Below are positions 1 to 6,616 of a stretch of 7,075 nucleotides of DNA, piece after piece. The DNA comes from Thermococcus sp. (lineage in GTDB: Archaea > Methanobacteriota_B > Thermococci > Thermococcales > Thermococcaceae). Below the pieces are notes generated by a model. The model ran no database searches. It was not told the origin of the DNA and saw nothing but the letters and a program-made list of their open reading frames with translations. The stretch spans positions 1 through 7,075 of the forward strand of contig JALVUT010000327.1 of the NCBI GenBank assembly GCA_027035445.1. The letters run 5' to 3'. The position numbers were made by a program, and so were the translations under genes. Positions within the stretch are counted from its first letter, which is position 1, and each line of letters starts with the position of its first letter.

Positions 1-254
1 AGGTTGGACACATCCTGGACGACGCCTATGCTCTTCTTCACCTTGACCTTCTCGGTTCTCACGTTGTAGCCGTTGACATGGGCCTCACCCTCGGTTACGG
101 TCGTCAGTCCTGAGAGCATCCTGACGGTTGTGGTTTTACCGGCACCATTCGGCCCGAGGAAACCGAATACCTCGCCCTTTCTGACCTTAAAGCTGATGTG
201 GTCAACCGCCGTGAAGTCTCCGTACCTCTTCGTCAGTTCCACAGCCTCTATCAT
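1..254 (-). CDS. ABC transporter ATP-binding protein, N-terminal part (runs off the window)
   Basis: This is the first ~84 residues of an ABC-transporter ATPase; the rest lies beyond the window's left edge. The frame starts MIEAVELTKRYGDFTAVDHI, a typical start for this family, with Y11 placed as the A-loop aromatic residue. The Walker A motif GPNGAGKTT is at residues 34-42. The last visible segment, IGVVQ, places the Q-loop glutamine near residue 80. The signature motif and Walker B are outside the window. The ATG (252-254) overlaps the stop of the upstream propeller gene as ATGA, and a GGAG SD lies 8 nt upstream (complement of 263-266), so the two are very likely co-transcribed and translationally coupled. 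The sequence resembles exporter-type ATPases (drug/ABC-2 class) that pair with a separate membrane subunit. The substrate cannot be inferred, and any permease would have to lie further left. Confidence 0.93.
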   Translation of the reverse strand, partial: MIEAVELTKRYGDFTAVDHISFKVRKGEVFGFLGPNGAGKTTTVRMLSGLTTVTEGEAHVNGYNVRTEKVKVKKSIGVVQDVSN

Positions 255-1396
255 TCTCTCAACTCCTTCAGCAGAAGGAACCCCACGATCACCAGACCGG
301 CTGTTAGGACTATCAGGAGGGGCAACCCCGGTATGTGGAAGGAGGGTTTTGTTGGTGCTCTGGTCGTGGTCACAGTGCCCCTGAGCATCAGGGCGTTTAT
401 CGCCTCCTGGCAGTTGGCAATAGAGTGATAGCCGTAGCCAACAACCAGGAAGCTTGCGTCCCTAGAGATGGCCACGTTCCGGACGCTCCAGTTGAACCTC
501 TCGTTCCAGAGCACACTTCCGTTCGGCGCGATGAAGATCGCCTCCCTTGCTCCCCCTGCGAGGAGATAGCCGCCAGCAGTGGACACCTGAAGCGTCGATA
601 CCAAGAACGGGACTTTATAGATGATACTTCCGTTCGATGAGAGAAGCACCAAGTAACCTATGTCCCCGGCCACCGCCACATTCTTTCCATCGGAGTCAAT
701 CGACCGGATCAGATTGTTGAAGTGCCTGCTCCAGAACTCTTTTCCGTCCCAGCCTATTCTCTTAACCTCACTCCAGCTGCCGTTCTTCGCAGCTACCAGG
801 ACGTAGATGCCCCTATCGCTCCCTATCACTTTTCTGGTATACCCACCGTATTTTCTGGAGAAGATAACGTTCCCTGAGAGATCCAGGGCTGTGACGTTGT
901 AATCGACGCCGACAGCTATCCTGTCCTTAAACAGATCAACACTCCAGACGTAGCCCCCGAGCTTCTTCCTCCATACCAGCTTCCCGTTCCTGAAGAGGTA
1001 GACGTATCCAGAGCTGTCGCCGGCCACCACGGTTTTCCCGTCTTTGGATATGTCTACCGAGACTATAGCCCCGGCCGCCTTGTATTCCCACTTTAAAGAA
1101 CCGTTGGGGGTAAAGTACTGTATCCAGTCCCCCTCAGTTCCTATGACGACATCATTGTTGTCACTCACCCCCACGGTGTAAGCTATCCCCCTCGTGGGTT
1201 CCTTGAAGACCAGTTTCCCACCCGGACCAAGAAGCTCAGCGTAGTAACCAAAGGCGAGACCGATATAACCCCTCCCGTTGAGGGCCATCCCAAAGACTAT
1301 GCACTGGTCACTGTACGTCCAGCTCCAGTGCACTTGGGCCCCCACGAATGGCAGCATTGAGAGAAGCAGGATAAAAACTAACACACTTCCTTTCAT
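251..1396 (-). CDS. Secreted, C-terminally anchored beta-propeller protein of unknown function
   Basis: This 381-residue protein appears to be exported and membrane-anchored. Residues 1-20 form a signal peptide (MKGSV, then a hydrophobic run to FVGA). Residues 355-376 form a C-terminal transmembrane helix followed by KELRE, and a Thr/Pro linker (341-352) separates it from the body. The body contains seven copies of a PQQ/WD-like blade motif (x-x-G-K/S-L-x-W/F): GPGGKLVFKE (57-66), TPNGSLKWEY (96-105), FRNGKLVWRK (135-144), DLSGNVIFSR (172-181), GWDGKEFWSR (215-224), SSNGSIIYKV (253-262) and APNGSVLWNE (290-299). This fits a seven-bladed propeller facing outside. The only cysteines, C32 and C329, lie just before the first and just after the last repeat and could close the ring by a disulfide. 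Six N-x-S/T sequons suggest glycosylation. The start is fixed by the signal peptide. Its gene overlaps the ABC ATPase gene by ATGA, so it may be a surface partner of that transporter; this is inference only. Confidence 0.88.
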   Translation of the reverse strand: MKGSVLVFILLLSMLPFVGAQVHWSWTYSDQCIVFGMALNGRGYIGLAFGYYAELLGPGGKLVFKEPTRGIAYTVGVSDNNDVVIGTEGDWIQYFTPNGSLKWEYKAAGAIVSVDISKDGKTVVAGDSSGYVYLFRNGKLVWRKKLGGYVWSVDLFKDRIAVGVDYNVTALDLSGNVIFSRKYGGYTRKVIGSDRGIYVLVAAKNGSWSEVKRIGWDGKEFWSRHFNNLIRSIDSDGKNVAVAGDIGYLVLLSSNGSIIYKVPFLVSTLQVSTAGGYLLAGGAREAIFIAPNGSVLWNERFNWSVRNVAISRDASFLVVGYGYHSIANCQEAINALMLRGTVTTTRAPTKPSFHIPGLPLLIVLTAGLVIVGFLLLKELRE

Positions 1397-1425
1397 ACTT
1401 TTCCCCAGTTAAATTAAAGATTCGG

Positions 1426-1431
1426 TTTAAA
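1426..1431 (-). promoter_or_regulatory. Candidate TATA box for the propeller/ABC unit
   Basis: TTTAAA, read on the minus strand, lies about 30 nt upstream of the propeller ATG. Transcription would then start near 1403, giving a very short leader. A GGGG stretch just before the ATG (complement of 1403-1406) is the only SD-like sequence. The box is placed by pattern and spacing alone. Confidence 0.4.
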
Positions 1432-1432
1432 T

Positions 1433-1468
1433 GGTTAATGGTTCATTCAACTAACCGGATTGACGGTT
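1433..1468. repeat. Cluster of overlapping GTT/AAC inverted repeats between divergent promoters
   Basis: Three imperfect dyads overlap here: GGTTA (1433-1437) with TAACC (1452-1456); GTT-N5-AAC (1441-1451); and AACCG (1453-1457) with CGGTT (1464-1468). The cluster sits immediately upstream of the propeller gene's candidate TATA box and about 75 nt upstream of the hyd one. The words resemble half-sites of the Thermococcales SurR motif (GTTn3AAC), but no copy has the exact 3-nt spacing. It may be an operator for either direction; the regulator is unknown. Confidence 0.35.
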
Positions 1469-1481
1469 CTCGGGATAGAAA

Positions 1482-1495
1482 TTTTGACGTCACAA
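1482..1495. repeat. Dyad centred on the palindrome TGACGTCA
   Basis: TTTTGACGTCACAA contains a perfect 8-bp palindrome (1485-1492), extended to a 14-bp dyad with one mismatched pair. It lies in the intergenic region about 50 nt upstream of the hyd TATA-like box, a position suited to a dimeric regulator. No specific regulator can be named, and an 8-bp palindrome can arise by chance. Confidence 0.25.
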
Positions 1496-1527
1496 ATCTG
1501 CATGAAACGGGAGTGCTTCAACCTTTG

Positions 1528-1552
1528 GTTTAGAATTTTCGGGTTTAAAAAC
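1528..1552 (+). promoter_or_regulatory. Candidate hyd promoter: SurR-like site plus TATA box
   Basis: GTT-TAG-AAT (1528-1536) matches five of six fixed bases of the SurR half-operator GTTn3AAC. Six bases later a second GTT (1543-1545) runs into TTTAAAAA (1544-1551), the best TATA-like box before hydB. In P. furiosus and T. kodakarensis, SurR is known to activate SHI genes by binding GTTn3AAC(n5GTT) close to the core promoter when sulfur is absent, and this arrangement is similar. A transcript would start near 1574-1577, leaving a ~60-nt leader. The final base of the site (T for C) and the spacing (6 rather than 5) depart from consensus. Confidence 0.5.
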
Positions 1553-1597
1553 GCTTTTTTAGGCACCGGTTTAAGTCTCTGTTGAGGGGGAACAGAA

Positions 1598-1651
1598 ATG
1601 AACACACGTATAGTTATGTTCATTGGAGGTGACGCCTTTGAGATATGTTAA
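1598..1651 (+). CDS. Possible 17-codon upstream ORF overlapping the hydB start
   Basis: ATG at 1598 opens a frame reading [17 protein letters not shown] and ending in TAA at 1649-1651. It has its own SD-like GAGGGGG (1584-1590) 7 nt upstream. It lies inside the inferred hyd leader, reads through the hydB SD (1625-1632) and ends 11 nt past the hydB TTG start (1638-1640), in a different frame. A ribosome finishing this peptide would therefore stop next to the hydB start, which could couple translation or open leader structure. It has no recognisable domain. It may equally be chance: the case rests on SD, spacing and position, not on conservation. Confidence 0.3.
   Translation: MNTRIVMFIGGDAFEIC
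1625..1632 (+). promoter_or_regulatory. Strong ribosome binding site that fixes the hydB start
   Basis: GGAGGTGA is a near-perfect complement to the 3' end of archaeal 16S rRNA and sits 5 nt before TTG at 1638. The in-frame TTG at 1623 and GTG at 1629 lie before or within this SD and are therefore unlikely starts. Confidence 0.85.
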
Positions 1652-2741
1652 ACTCCCTAGGGAGAACACCCATGCCTTCCTTGAAAGGCTCAAGGAGTGG
1701 GGCAAGCTCTATGCCCCGCTTAAGATCTCTGAGAGGGTCTATGACTTCAGGGAAGTGGACGACGTCAGAAAGGTCGAGTTCCACTATAACAGGACGGTAA
1801 TGCCACCTAAGAAGTTCTTCTTCCTTCCACGGGAAAAGCTCTTTGAGTTCAACATAAAGGAAGCGGAGTACAGGGAGGCCATCGAGGATGTCGAGCCCTT
1901 CGTGATTTTTGGCCTTCACGCCTGTGACATCTTCGGTCTCAAACTAATGGACACGATTTACCTTGACGAGCTCCCCGACAAGTACTACAAGGTTCGCCGG
2001 GAGAAGGGGATCATCATAGGCATAAGCTGCAGCCCCGACGAGTACTGCTTCTGCAATTTGAGAGAGACGGACTTTGCCGATGACGGCTTCGATCTCTTCC
2101 TCCATGAGCTTCCGGACGGCTGGCTCGTCCGCGTTGGAACACCTACGGGTCACAGGATAGTGGACAAGAGCATTAAACTATTTGAGGAGGTCACCACCAA
2201 GGACATCTGCGCCTTCAGAGAATTCGAGAACAGGCGCTCCAAGGCCTTCAAGTACCACGAGGACTGGAGCAACCTGCGCTACCTGCTCGAGCTCGAGAGG
2301 GAGCACCCGATGTGGGATGAGGAAAGCGAGAGGTGCCTTGCCTGCGGTAACTGCAACACCACCTGCCCGACCTGCCGCTGCTACGAGGTGCGGGATATAG
2401 TCAACCTCGACGGGAACACCGGCTACCGCGAGAGGCGCTGGGACTCATGCCAGCTCAGGAGTCATGGGCTGGTTGCCGGAAACCACAACTTCAGGCCGAC
2501 AAAGAAGAGCCGTTTCATGAACCGCTACCTCTGCAAGAATTCCTACAACGAGAAGCTCGGGGTAAGCTACTGCGTCGGCTGCGGAAGGTGCACCTACTTC
2601 TGCCCGGCGGGGATAAGCTTCGTCAAGAACCTGCGTACGATCATGGGACTTGAGGGGAAGACCTGTCCCTCCGAGGTAAGCGAGGAGATACCGAAGAGGG
2701 GCTTCGCCTACGCGACCGAGATAAGGGGTGAGGACGTATGA
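1638..2741 (+). CDS. hydB: Sulfhydrogenase I beta subunit (4Fe-4S electron-transfer protein)
   Basis: This is the iron-sulfur subunit that carries electrons between the HydD/HydA hydrogenase half and the HydG flavoprotein in cytoplasmic NADP-linked SHI (group 3b). The TTG start gives 367 residues beginning MRYVKLP, the length and start I recall for the P. furiosus protein. Two ferredoxin-like CxxCxxCxxxCP motifs bind 4Fe-4S clusters: C233/C236/C239/C243 and C312/C315/C318/C322. Further cysteines (C96, C131, C137, C139, C246, C248, C271) include the cluster CSPDEYCFC near 131-139 and could bind another cluster. The N-terminal ~220 residues resemble the AsrA-like anaerobic sulfite reductase A family, which explains the historical link to sulfur/polysulfide reduction. 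There is no signal peptide or membrane segment, so it is cytoplasmic. It is the first gene of the operon and overlaps hydG by ATGA. An in-frame TTG at 1623 would add five residues but lies upstream of the SD. Confidence 0.95.
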   Translation: MRYVKLPRENTHAFLERLKEWGKLYAPLKISERVYDFREVDDVRKVEFHYNRTVMPPKKFFFLPREKLFEFNIKEAEYREAIEDVEPFVIFGLHACDIFGLKLMDTIYLDELPDKYYKVRREKGIIIGISCSPDEYCFCNLRETDFADDGFDLFLHELPDGWLVRVGTPTGHRIVDKSIKLFEEVTTKDICAFREFENRRSKAFKYHEDWSNLRYLLELEREHPMWDEESERCLACGNCNTTCPTCRCYEVRDIVNLDGNTGYRERRWDSCQLRSHGLVAGNHNFRPTKKSRFMNRYLCKNSYNEKLGVSYCVGCGRCTYFCPAGISFVKNLRTIMGLEGKTCPSEVSEEIPKRGFAYATEIRGEDV

Positions 2742-3628
2742 GCGAGCCTGTAAACATCCCAAGGGATATCATGATGCCAGACGGCAATCCCTACGCGCTC
2801 CACAGGGCCAAGGTGCTCAAGGTTTACAGACTCACCGAGAGGGAAAAACTCTTCCTGTTCCGCTTTGAAGACCCAGAGCTTGCCGAGAAGTGGACCTTCA
2901 GACCGGGACAGTTTGTTCAGCTTACCATCCCCGGAATCGGGGAGGTACCGATAAGCGTATGCTCCTCAGCCATGAGGAAGGGGTTCTTTGAGCTGTGCAT
3001 CAGGAAGGCGGGAAGGGTGACGACGGTCGTTCACAGACTCAAGCCCGGAGACACAATCCTCGTCCGCGGCCCCTACGGTAACGGCTTTCCGGTCGACGAC
3101 TGGGAGGGCATGGACCTGCTCCTTGTGGCCGCCGGTCTCGGGACAGCCCCGCTCAGGAGTGTGTTCCTCTACGCCATGGACAACCGCTGGAAGTACGGTA
3201 ACATAACCTTCATCAACACGGCCCGCTACGGCAAAGACCTCCTGTTCTACAAAGAGCTTGAGGCCATGAAGGATTTGGCTGAGGCTGAGAACATCAAGAT
3301 AATTCAGAGCGTCACGCGCGACCCCGAATGGCCAGGTCTCCATGGAAGGCCGCAGAACTTCATAGTTGAGGCAAACACCAACCCGAAGAAGACTGCGGTA
3401 GCGATATGCGGCCCGCCGAGGATGTACAAGTCGGTCTTTGAGTCACTCATCAACTATGGTTACAGGCCGGAGAACATCTTCGTGACGCTGGAGAGAAAGA
3501 TGAAGTGTGGAATCGGGAAATGCGGCCACTGCAACGTCGGAACGAGCACGAGCTGGAAGTACATCTGCAAGGATGGTCCGGTCTTCGGCTACTTCGACAT
3601 AATATCAACGCCTGGCTTACTCGACTGA
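2738..3628 (+). CDS. hydG: Sulfhydrogenase I gamma subunit (FAD/NAD(P)-binding, 2Fe-2S)
   Basis: This is the flavoprotein that exchanges electrons with NADP(H) in SHI. The 296 residues follow the ferredoxin-NADP reductase / PyrK-like plan. The FAD-binding barrel contains RPGQFVQL (55-62) and VPISVCS (70-76). The nucleotide-binding domain starts with [14 protein letters not shown] (128-141), whose GLGTAP is the pyrophosphate loop, and ends with AICGPPRMY (222-230). The C-terminal C257-x4-C262-x2-C265-x11-C277 binds a 2Fe-2S cluster, as in dihydroorotate dehydrogenase electron-transfer subunits. Length is close to the ~292 residues typical of Pyrococcus. The ATG lies in the ATGA overlap with hydB and is preceded by GGGGTGA (2725-2731) with 6 nt spacing; a later Met pair at residues 12-13 is less well placed. 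No export signal is visible. Confidence 0.96.
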   Translation: MSEPVNIPRDIMMPDGNPYALHRAKVLKVYRLTEREKLFLFRFEDPELAEKWTFRPGQFVQLTIPGIGEVPISVCSSAMRKGFFELCIRKAGRVTTVVHRLKPGDTILVRGPYGNGFPVDDWEGMDLLLVAAGLGTAPLRSVFLYAMDNRWKYGNITFINTARYGKDLLFYKELEAMKDLAEAENIKIIQSVTRDPEWPGLHGRPQNFIVEANTNPKKTAVAICGPPRMYKSVFESLINYGYRPENIFVTLERKMKCGIGKCGHCNVGTSTSWKYICKDGPVFGYFDIISTPGLLD

Positions 3629-3638
3629 GGTGGTGGAG

Positions 3639-4436
3639 ATGGAAGGAAACGGGAAGGTTCGCATAGGATTTTACGCCCTCACCTCATGCTACGGCTGCCA
3701 GCTCCAGCTCGCGATGATGAACGAGATACTCCAGCTCATTCCGAATGCTGAAATCGTCTGCTGGTTCATGGTGGAGAGGGAGAGCTTCGAGGGTAAGCCG
3801 GTCGACATAGCCTTCATCGAGGGGAGCGTCTCAACCGAGGAAGAGGTCGAGCTGGTGAAGAAGATACGCGAGAACGCCAGAATAGTTGTTGCGGTTGGCT
3901 CGTGTGCGGTTCACGGCGGTGTTCAGAGCTGGGGGAAGGACAAGAGCCTTGATGAGCTCTGGAAGACCGTCTACGGCGACGGGAAGGTCAAGTTCGAGCC
4001 GAAGATGGCCGAGCCGGTCGAGAGCTACATCAAGGTCGACCACCGCATCTACGGTTGCCCGCCTGAGAAGAAGGACTTTCTCTACACCCTCGGTACACTC
4101 CTCATAGGTTCATGGCCCGAGGACATCGACTACCCTGTCTGCGTCGAGTGCAGGTTGAAAGGCTATCCCTGCGTGCTCATCGAGAAGGGTGAGCCGTGCC
4201 TCGGCCCGATCACGAGGGCAGGCTGCGACGCCCGCTGTCCGGGGTTCGGAATAGCGTGCATTGGCTGTAGAGGAGCTATAGGCTACGATGTTGCCTGGTT
4301 TGATTCCCTCGCGAGGACGTTCAGGGAGAAGGGGCTCACCAGAGAGGAGATCATCGAGCGCATGAAGATATTCAACGCTCACAACCCGAAGCTCGAGGAG
4401 ATGGTTAACAAGATATTCGAGGGGGTGAAAGAATGA
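3639..4436 (+). CDS. hydD: Sulfhydrogenase I delta subunit ([NiFe] hydrogenase small subunit)
   Basis: This is the small subunit that relays electrons from the NiFe site of HydA to HydB. From ATG 3639 it has 265 residues. The proximal 4Fe-4S ligands of the family are visible: C17 and C20 (SCYGCQ), C89 (VGSCAVHGG) and C140 (YGCPP). Eight more cysteines (C168, C171, C178, C187, C196, C200, C207, C210) supply the two other 4Fe-4S clusters, the last four in a ferredoxin-like arrangement. There is no Tat signal, consistent with a cytoplasmic enzyme. The start is ambiguous: GAGGTGG (3627-3633) is a good SD for ATG 3639 and the Pyrococcus protein starts near the GKVRIGFYA segment, but in-frame GTG codons at 3630 and 3633 would give 268 or 267 residues. 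The gene begins within about 10 nt of the hydG stop and overlaps hydA by ATGA. The gene is called hyhS in T. kodakarensis nomenclature. Confidence 0.93.
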   Translation: MEGNGKVRIGFYALTSCYGCQLQLAMMNEILQLIPNAEIVCWFMVERESFEGKPVDIAFIEGSVSTEEEVELVKKIRENARIVVAVGSCAVHGGVQSWGKDKSLDELWKTVYGDGKVKFEPKMAEPVESYIKVDHRIYGCPPEKKDFLYTLGTLLIGSWPEDIDYPVCVECRLKGYPCVLIEKGEPCLGPITRAGCDARCPGFGIACIGCRGAIGYDVAWFDSLARTFREKGLTREEIIERMKIFNAHNPKLEEMVNKIFEGVKE

Positions 4437-5725
4437 GCATGAAGAACCTCTACCTCCCGATCACCGTTGACCACATAGCGCGCGTAGAGGGCAAGGGCGG
4501 CGTGGAAATAGTGGTGGGCGATGATGGGGTAAAGGAGGTCAAGCTCAACATCATAGAGGGGCCGCGCTTCTTCGAGGCAATAACGCTCGGGAAGAAGCTC
4601 GATGAGGCCCTGGCCGTTTACCCGAGGATATGCTCCTTCTGCTCGGCGGCCCACAAGCTCACCGCGGTCGAGGCTGCCGAGAAAGCGGTCGGCTTCACCC
4701 CGCGTGATGAGATCCAGGCTTTGAGGGAGGTCCTCTACATAGGGGACATGATAGAAAGCCACGCCCTCCACCTGTACCTCCTCGTCCTCCCTGATTACAT
4801 GGGCTACTCGAACCCGCTCAAGATGGTGAATGAATACAGGAAGGAAATAAACACAGCCCTTGAACTTAAAAACCTTGGCTCGTGGATGATGGACGAGCTC
4901 GGAAGCAGGGCGATTCACCAGGAGAACGCGGTAATGGGTGGCTTTGGGAAGCTCCCCGGCAAAGCGACCCTTGAGGCCATGAAGAGGAAGCTCAAAGAGG
5001 CCCTGCCGAAGACCGAGTATACCTTTGACCTGTTCGCGAAGCTCGAGCAGTATGAAGAGGTGGAAGGGCCGGTAACCCATCTGGCGGTCAATCCGAGGAG
5101 AGACGTCTACGGAATCTATGGAGATGTCATCAAGGCCAGTGACGGAAACGAGTTCCCGGGTGAGGATTACAGGGAGCACATCAAGGAGTTCATGGTAGAG
5201 CACAGCTTCGCGAAGCACAGCCACTACCACGGGAAACCCTTCATGACCGGTGCCATCTCCCGCCTCGTCAACAACGCCGGAACCCTCTACGGGAAGGCCA
5301 GGGAGCTCTACGAGGGCCACAAGGACCTGTTGGGGGCAACCAATCCCTTTGCCAACAACCTTGCCCAGGCCCTTGAGCTGGTGTACTTCACGGAGAGGGC
5401 GATAGACCTCATAGACGAGGCTCTGGCGAGGTGGCCGGTGAAGCCGAGGGATGAGGTTGCTTTGAAGGACGGCTTTGGAGTTTCAACGACCGAGGCACCG
5501 CGCGGGATCCTCGTCTACGCCCTTGAGGTCAGGGACGGAAAGGTGAGCTACGCCGACATCATAACCCCGACCGCGTTCAACCTCGCCATGATGGAGGAGC
5601 ATGTCAGGATGATGGCGGAGAAGCACTACAGCGACGACCCTGAGAGGCTCAAGTTCCTAGCGGAGATGGTTGTTAGAGCCTACGACCCGTGCATCTCCTG
5701 TTCGGTGCACGTGGCGAGGCTCTAG
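4433..5725 (+). CDS. hydA: Sulfhydrogenase I alpha subunit ([NiFe] hydrogenase large subunit)
   Basis: This is the catalytic subunit, holding the Ni-Fe(CN)2CO centre that splits or forms H2. The 430 residues compare with ~428 in Pyrococcus. The N-terminal RVEGKGG (from R17, with conserved E19) precedes motif L1, [10 protein letters not shown], where C67 and C70 ligate the metals and H74 is conserved; serine rather than glycine after the first Cys is usual in group 3b enzymes. Motif L2 is DPCISCSVH at the C-terminus, with C420 and C423 as metal ligands and H426. Only four residues (VARL) follow H426; this is the short tail normally removed by a maturation protease after nickel insertion, and a protease of that family is encoded at 6647. 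The ATG overlaps the hydD stop (ATGA) with GGGGGTGA (4421-4428) 4 nt upstream. ATG 4439 would remove two residues (MKNLY start, as in Pyrococcus) with 10 nt spacing and is possible. It is the last gene of the operon; also known as hyhL. Confidence 0.96.
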   Translation: MSMKNLYLPITVDHIARVEGKGGVEIVVGDDGVKEVKLNIIEGPRFFEAITLGKKLDEALAVYPRICSFCSAAHKLTAVEAAEKAVGFTPRDEIQALREVLYIGDMIESHALHLYLLVLPDYMGYSNPLKMVNEYRKEINTALELKNLGSWMMDELGSRAIHQENAVMGGFGKLPGKATLEAMKRKLKEALPKTEYTFDLFAKLEQYEEVEGPVTHLAVNPRRDVYGIYGDVIKASDGNEFPGEDYREHIKEFMVEHSFAKHSHYHGKPFMTGAISRLVNNAGTLYGKARELYEGHKDLLGATNPFANNLAQALELVYFTERAIDLIDEALARWPVKPRDEVALKDGFGVSTTEAPRGILVYALEVRDGKVSYADIITPTAFNLAMMEEHVRMMAEKHYSDDPERLKFLAEMVVRAYDPCISCSVHVARL

Positions 5726-5744
5726 CTGTGGTGATGTAAGAACC

Positions 5745-5767
5745 GGAGAGGGATTTCAGCCCTCCCC
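5745..5767. terminator. Stem-loop between the convergent hydA and lipoprotein genes
   Basis: GGAGAGGG (5745-5752) can pair with CCCTCCCC (5760-5767), giving an eight-position stem with one mismatch and a 7-nt loop. It starts 20 nt after the hydA stop and overlaps the stop codon of the opposing lipoprotein gene. It could limit read-through in both directions. Archaeal termination depends mainly on oligo-T tracts, and here only a weak T/C-rich stretch (GTTTATCTTCTC) follows on the plus strand, so a terminator role is tentative. Confidence 0.35.
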
Positions 5768-6526
5768 GTTTATCTTCTCATATGGAAAGTACACCTTCCC
5801 AAGAAATGCCCTGTACCCATCGTATTCGATGTATATCTCAGCCACTGGGTACTCAATGGTGGTCGTCACGCCGTTTTTCCTGTATCTGTCAGTCGGTGGC
5901 AGGATGTACGTCCAGTTGCCGAGGTACCTCTCGGAGGGGATGCCTACGAAGTCCAGCAAACCTCCTACAGGAAGAGCCACAACCTTGTACCTCTTTCCAA
6001 ACGCGTTAATAGAGGTGGAACCAGCACCAATGAGTTCCACTTTATAGTCTCCATTGTTCAGTTTTTTGACCGTGAAGGATAGACTCAATCCAATGCCCCG
6101 TTCAGGGGTTCCTTGGTACGTCACTTCGACGAATGCGTACGAACCATTCTTAATCCGGGCGTTGAGTGACGCGTACTCCTCACCGGTCTTATATCCCCCA
6201 GAGAACATGTAGGGGGGGACTAGGTACACGTTTCTCCCCAGGTGGAAGGCACTCATGTTTGCAACATCGTTCCCCGTTTCAAGAAGGATGGCGGTGAACT
6301 GTTTGGTGGTGTTTACAGACCTGTTGCCTTCAAGTATGAACCCTGAGGTGATATTCACCCTGACGGCAGTCCAGTTCTTTACCACGGTGGTGTTCCCGTG
6401 CGTCCGTATGCTCAGGAAAAACCTCCCATGGTGGCCCTTCTCCTTCACGTTCACGATGCACCCACTACCAATAACCATAAACAAAAGGAGCACAGCGAGG
6501 ATAACATATCTTGTCCTGGACCTCAT
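5756..6526 (-). CDS. Predicted surface lipoprotein of unknown function, sequon-rich
   Basis: I do not recognise this 256-residue protein. It starts with basic MRSRTR, then a hydrophobic stretch (7-19) ending in the lipobox-like VIGSGC with C23, the only cysteine; this is typical of Thermococcales lipoproteins anchored outside the membrane. The mature part carries about eight N-x-S/T sequons (NTT, NWT, NIT, NRS, NTT, NMS, NGS, NWT), suggesting heavy N-glycosylation, and is rich in alternating polar/hydrophobic segments of the kind seen in beta structure. ATG at 6524-6526 is chosen because GGGGGAGATC lies just upstream and the signal starts there; the open frame continues up to 6577 but adds residues out of keeping with a signal peptide. 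The gene is convergent with hydA and divergent from the protease gene, so it interrupts a hydrogenase locus without being part of its operon. Codon use looks more A/T-rich than in the hyd genes, which may hint at a different history. Confidence 0.82.
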   Translation of the reverse strand: MRSRTRYVILAVLLLFMVIGSGCIVNVKEKGHHGRFFLSIRTHGNTTVVKNWTAVRVNITSGFILEGNRSVNTTKQFTAILLETGNDVANMSAFHLGRNVYLVPPYMFSGGYKTGEEYASLNARIKNGSYAFVEVTYQGTPERGIGLSLSFTVKKLNNGDYKVELIGAGSTSINAFGKRYKVVALPVGGLLDFVGIPSERYLGNWTYILPPTDRYRKNGVTTTIEYPVAEIYIEYDGYRAFLGKVYFPYEKINGEG

Positions 6527-6585
6527 TTGATCTCCCCCACATGGAATGATGAATATTTTAACACATAGATTAGTCACAGGTCAAG

Positions 6586-6593
6586 TATTTAAG
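6586..6593 (-). promoter_or_regulatory. Candidate TATA box for the lipoprotein gene
   Basis: CTTAAATA on the minus strand lies about 60 nt upstream of the lipoprotein ATG. It would place the transcript start near 6562 with a ~35-nt leader that includes the GGGGGAGATC SD. A second AT-rich stretch, TTAAAATATTC (6550-6560), is nearer and would give an almost leaderless transcript. On the plus strand the same site reads TATTTAAG and could serve the protease gene instead. Confidence 0.35.
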
Positions 6594-6607
6594 ACTTTTG
6601 CAAATAG

Positions 6608-6616
6608 GTTATAAAC
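6608..6616 (+). promoter_or_regulatory. Exact SurR-type site GTTnnnAAC in the protease promoter
   Basis: GTTATAAAC fits all six fixed bases of the SurR half-operator GTTn3AAC. Another GTT follows 4 nt later (6621-6623, running into TTTAGATG); the extended SurR motif has a GTT after 5 nt. The site also resembles a TATA box (TTATAAAC) 31-38 nt before the ATG at 6647. So it may be the core promoter itself, a SurR operator, or both. If TTTAGAT (6622-6628) is the real TATA box, the transcript would be nearly leaderless and SurR would sit just upstream, as expected for activation. Confidence 0.5.

Noticed and set aside
1547..1560. AAAAACGCTTTTTT as a terminator hairpin
   Set aside because: It overlaps the best TATA-like box of the hyd operon, the stem would be A-T only with a tiny loop, and the nearest plus-strand gene upstream is not in the window.
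2966..3343. 125-codon open frame on the minus strand
   Set aside because: It is wholly inside hydG on the opposite strand, with no SD and no domain; it is a shadow of the coding frame.
4379..5320. A 313-codon open frame on the minus strand
   Set aside because: It lies antisense to hydA, whose motifs L1 and L2 and full length prove the plus-strand frame. The antisense frame has no recognisable domain and arises from strong codon bias.
6527..6577. Upstream extension of the lipoprotein reading frame to 6577
   Set aside because: The added residues precede a complete signal peptide and lipobox, and the good SD GGGGGAGATC is inside the extension, so the start is at 6526.
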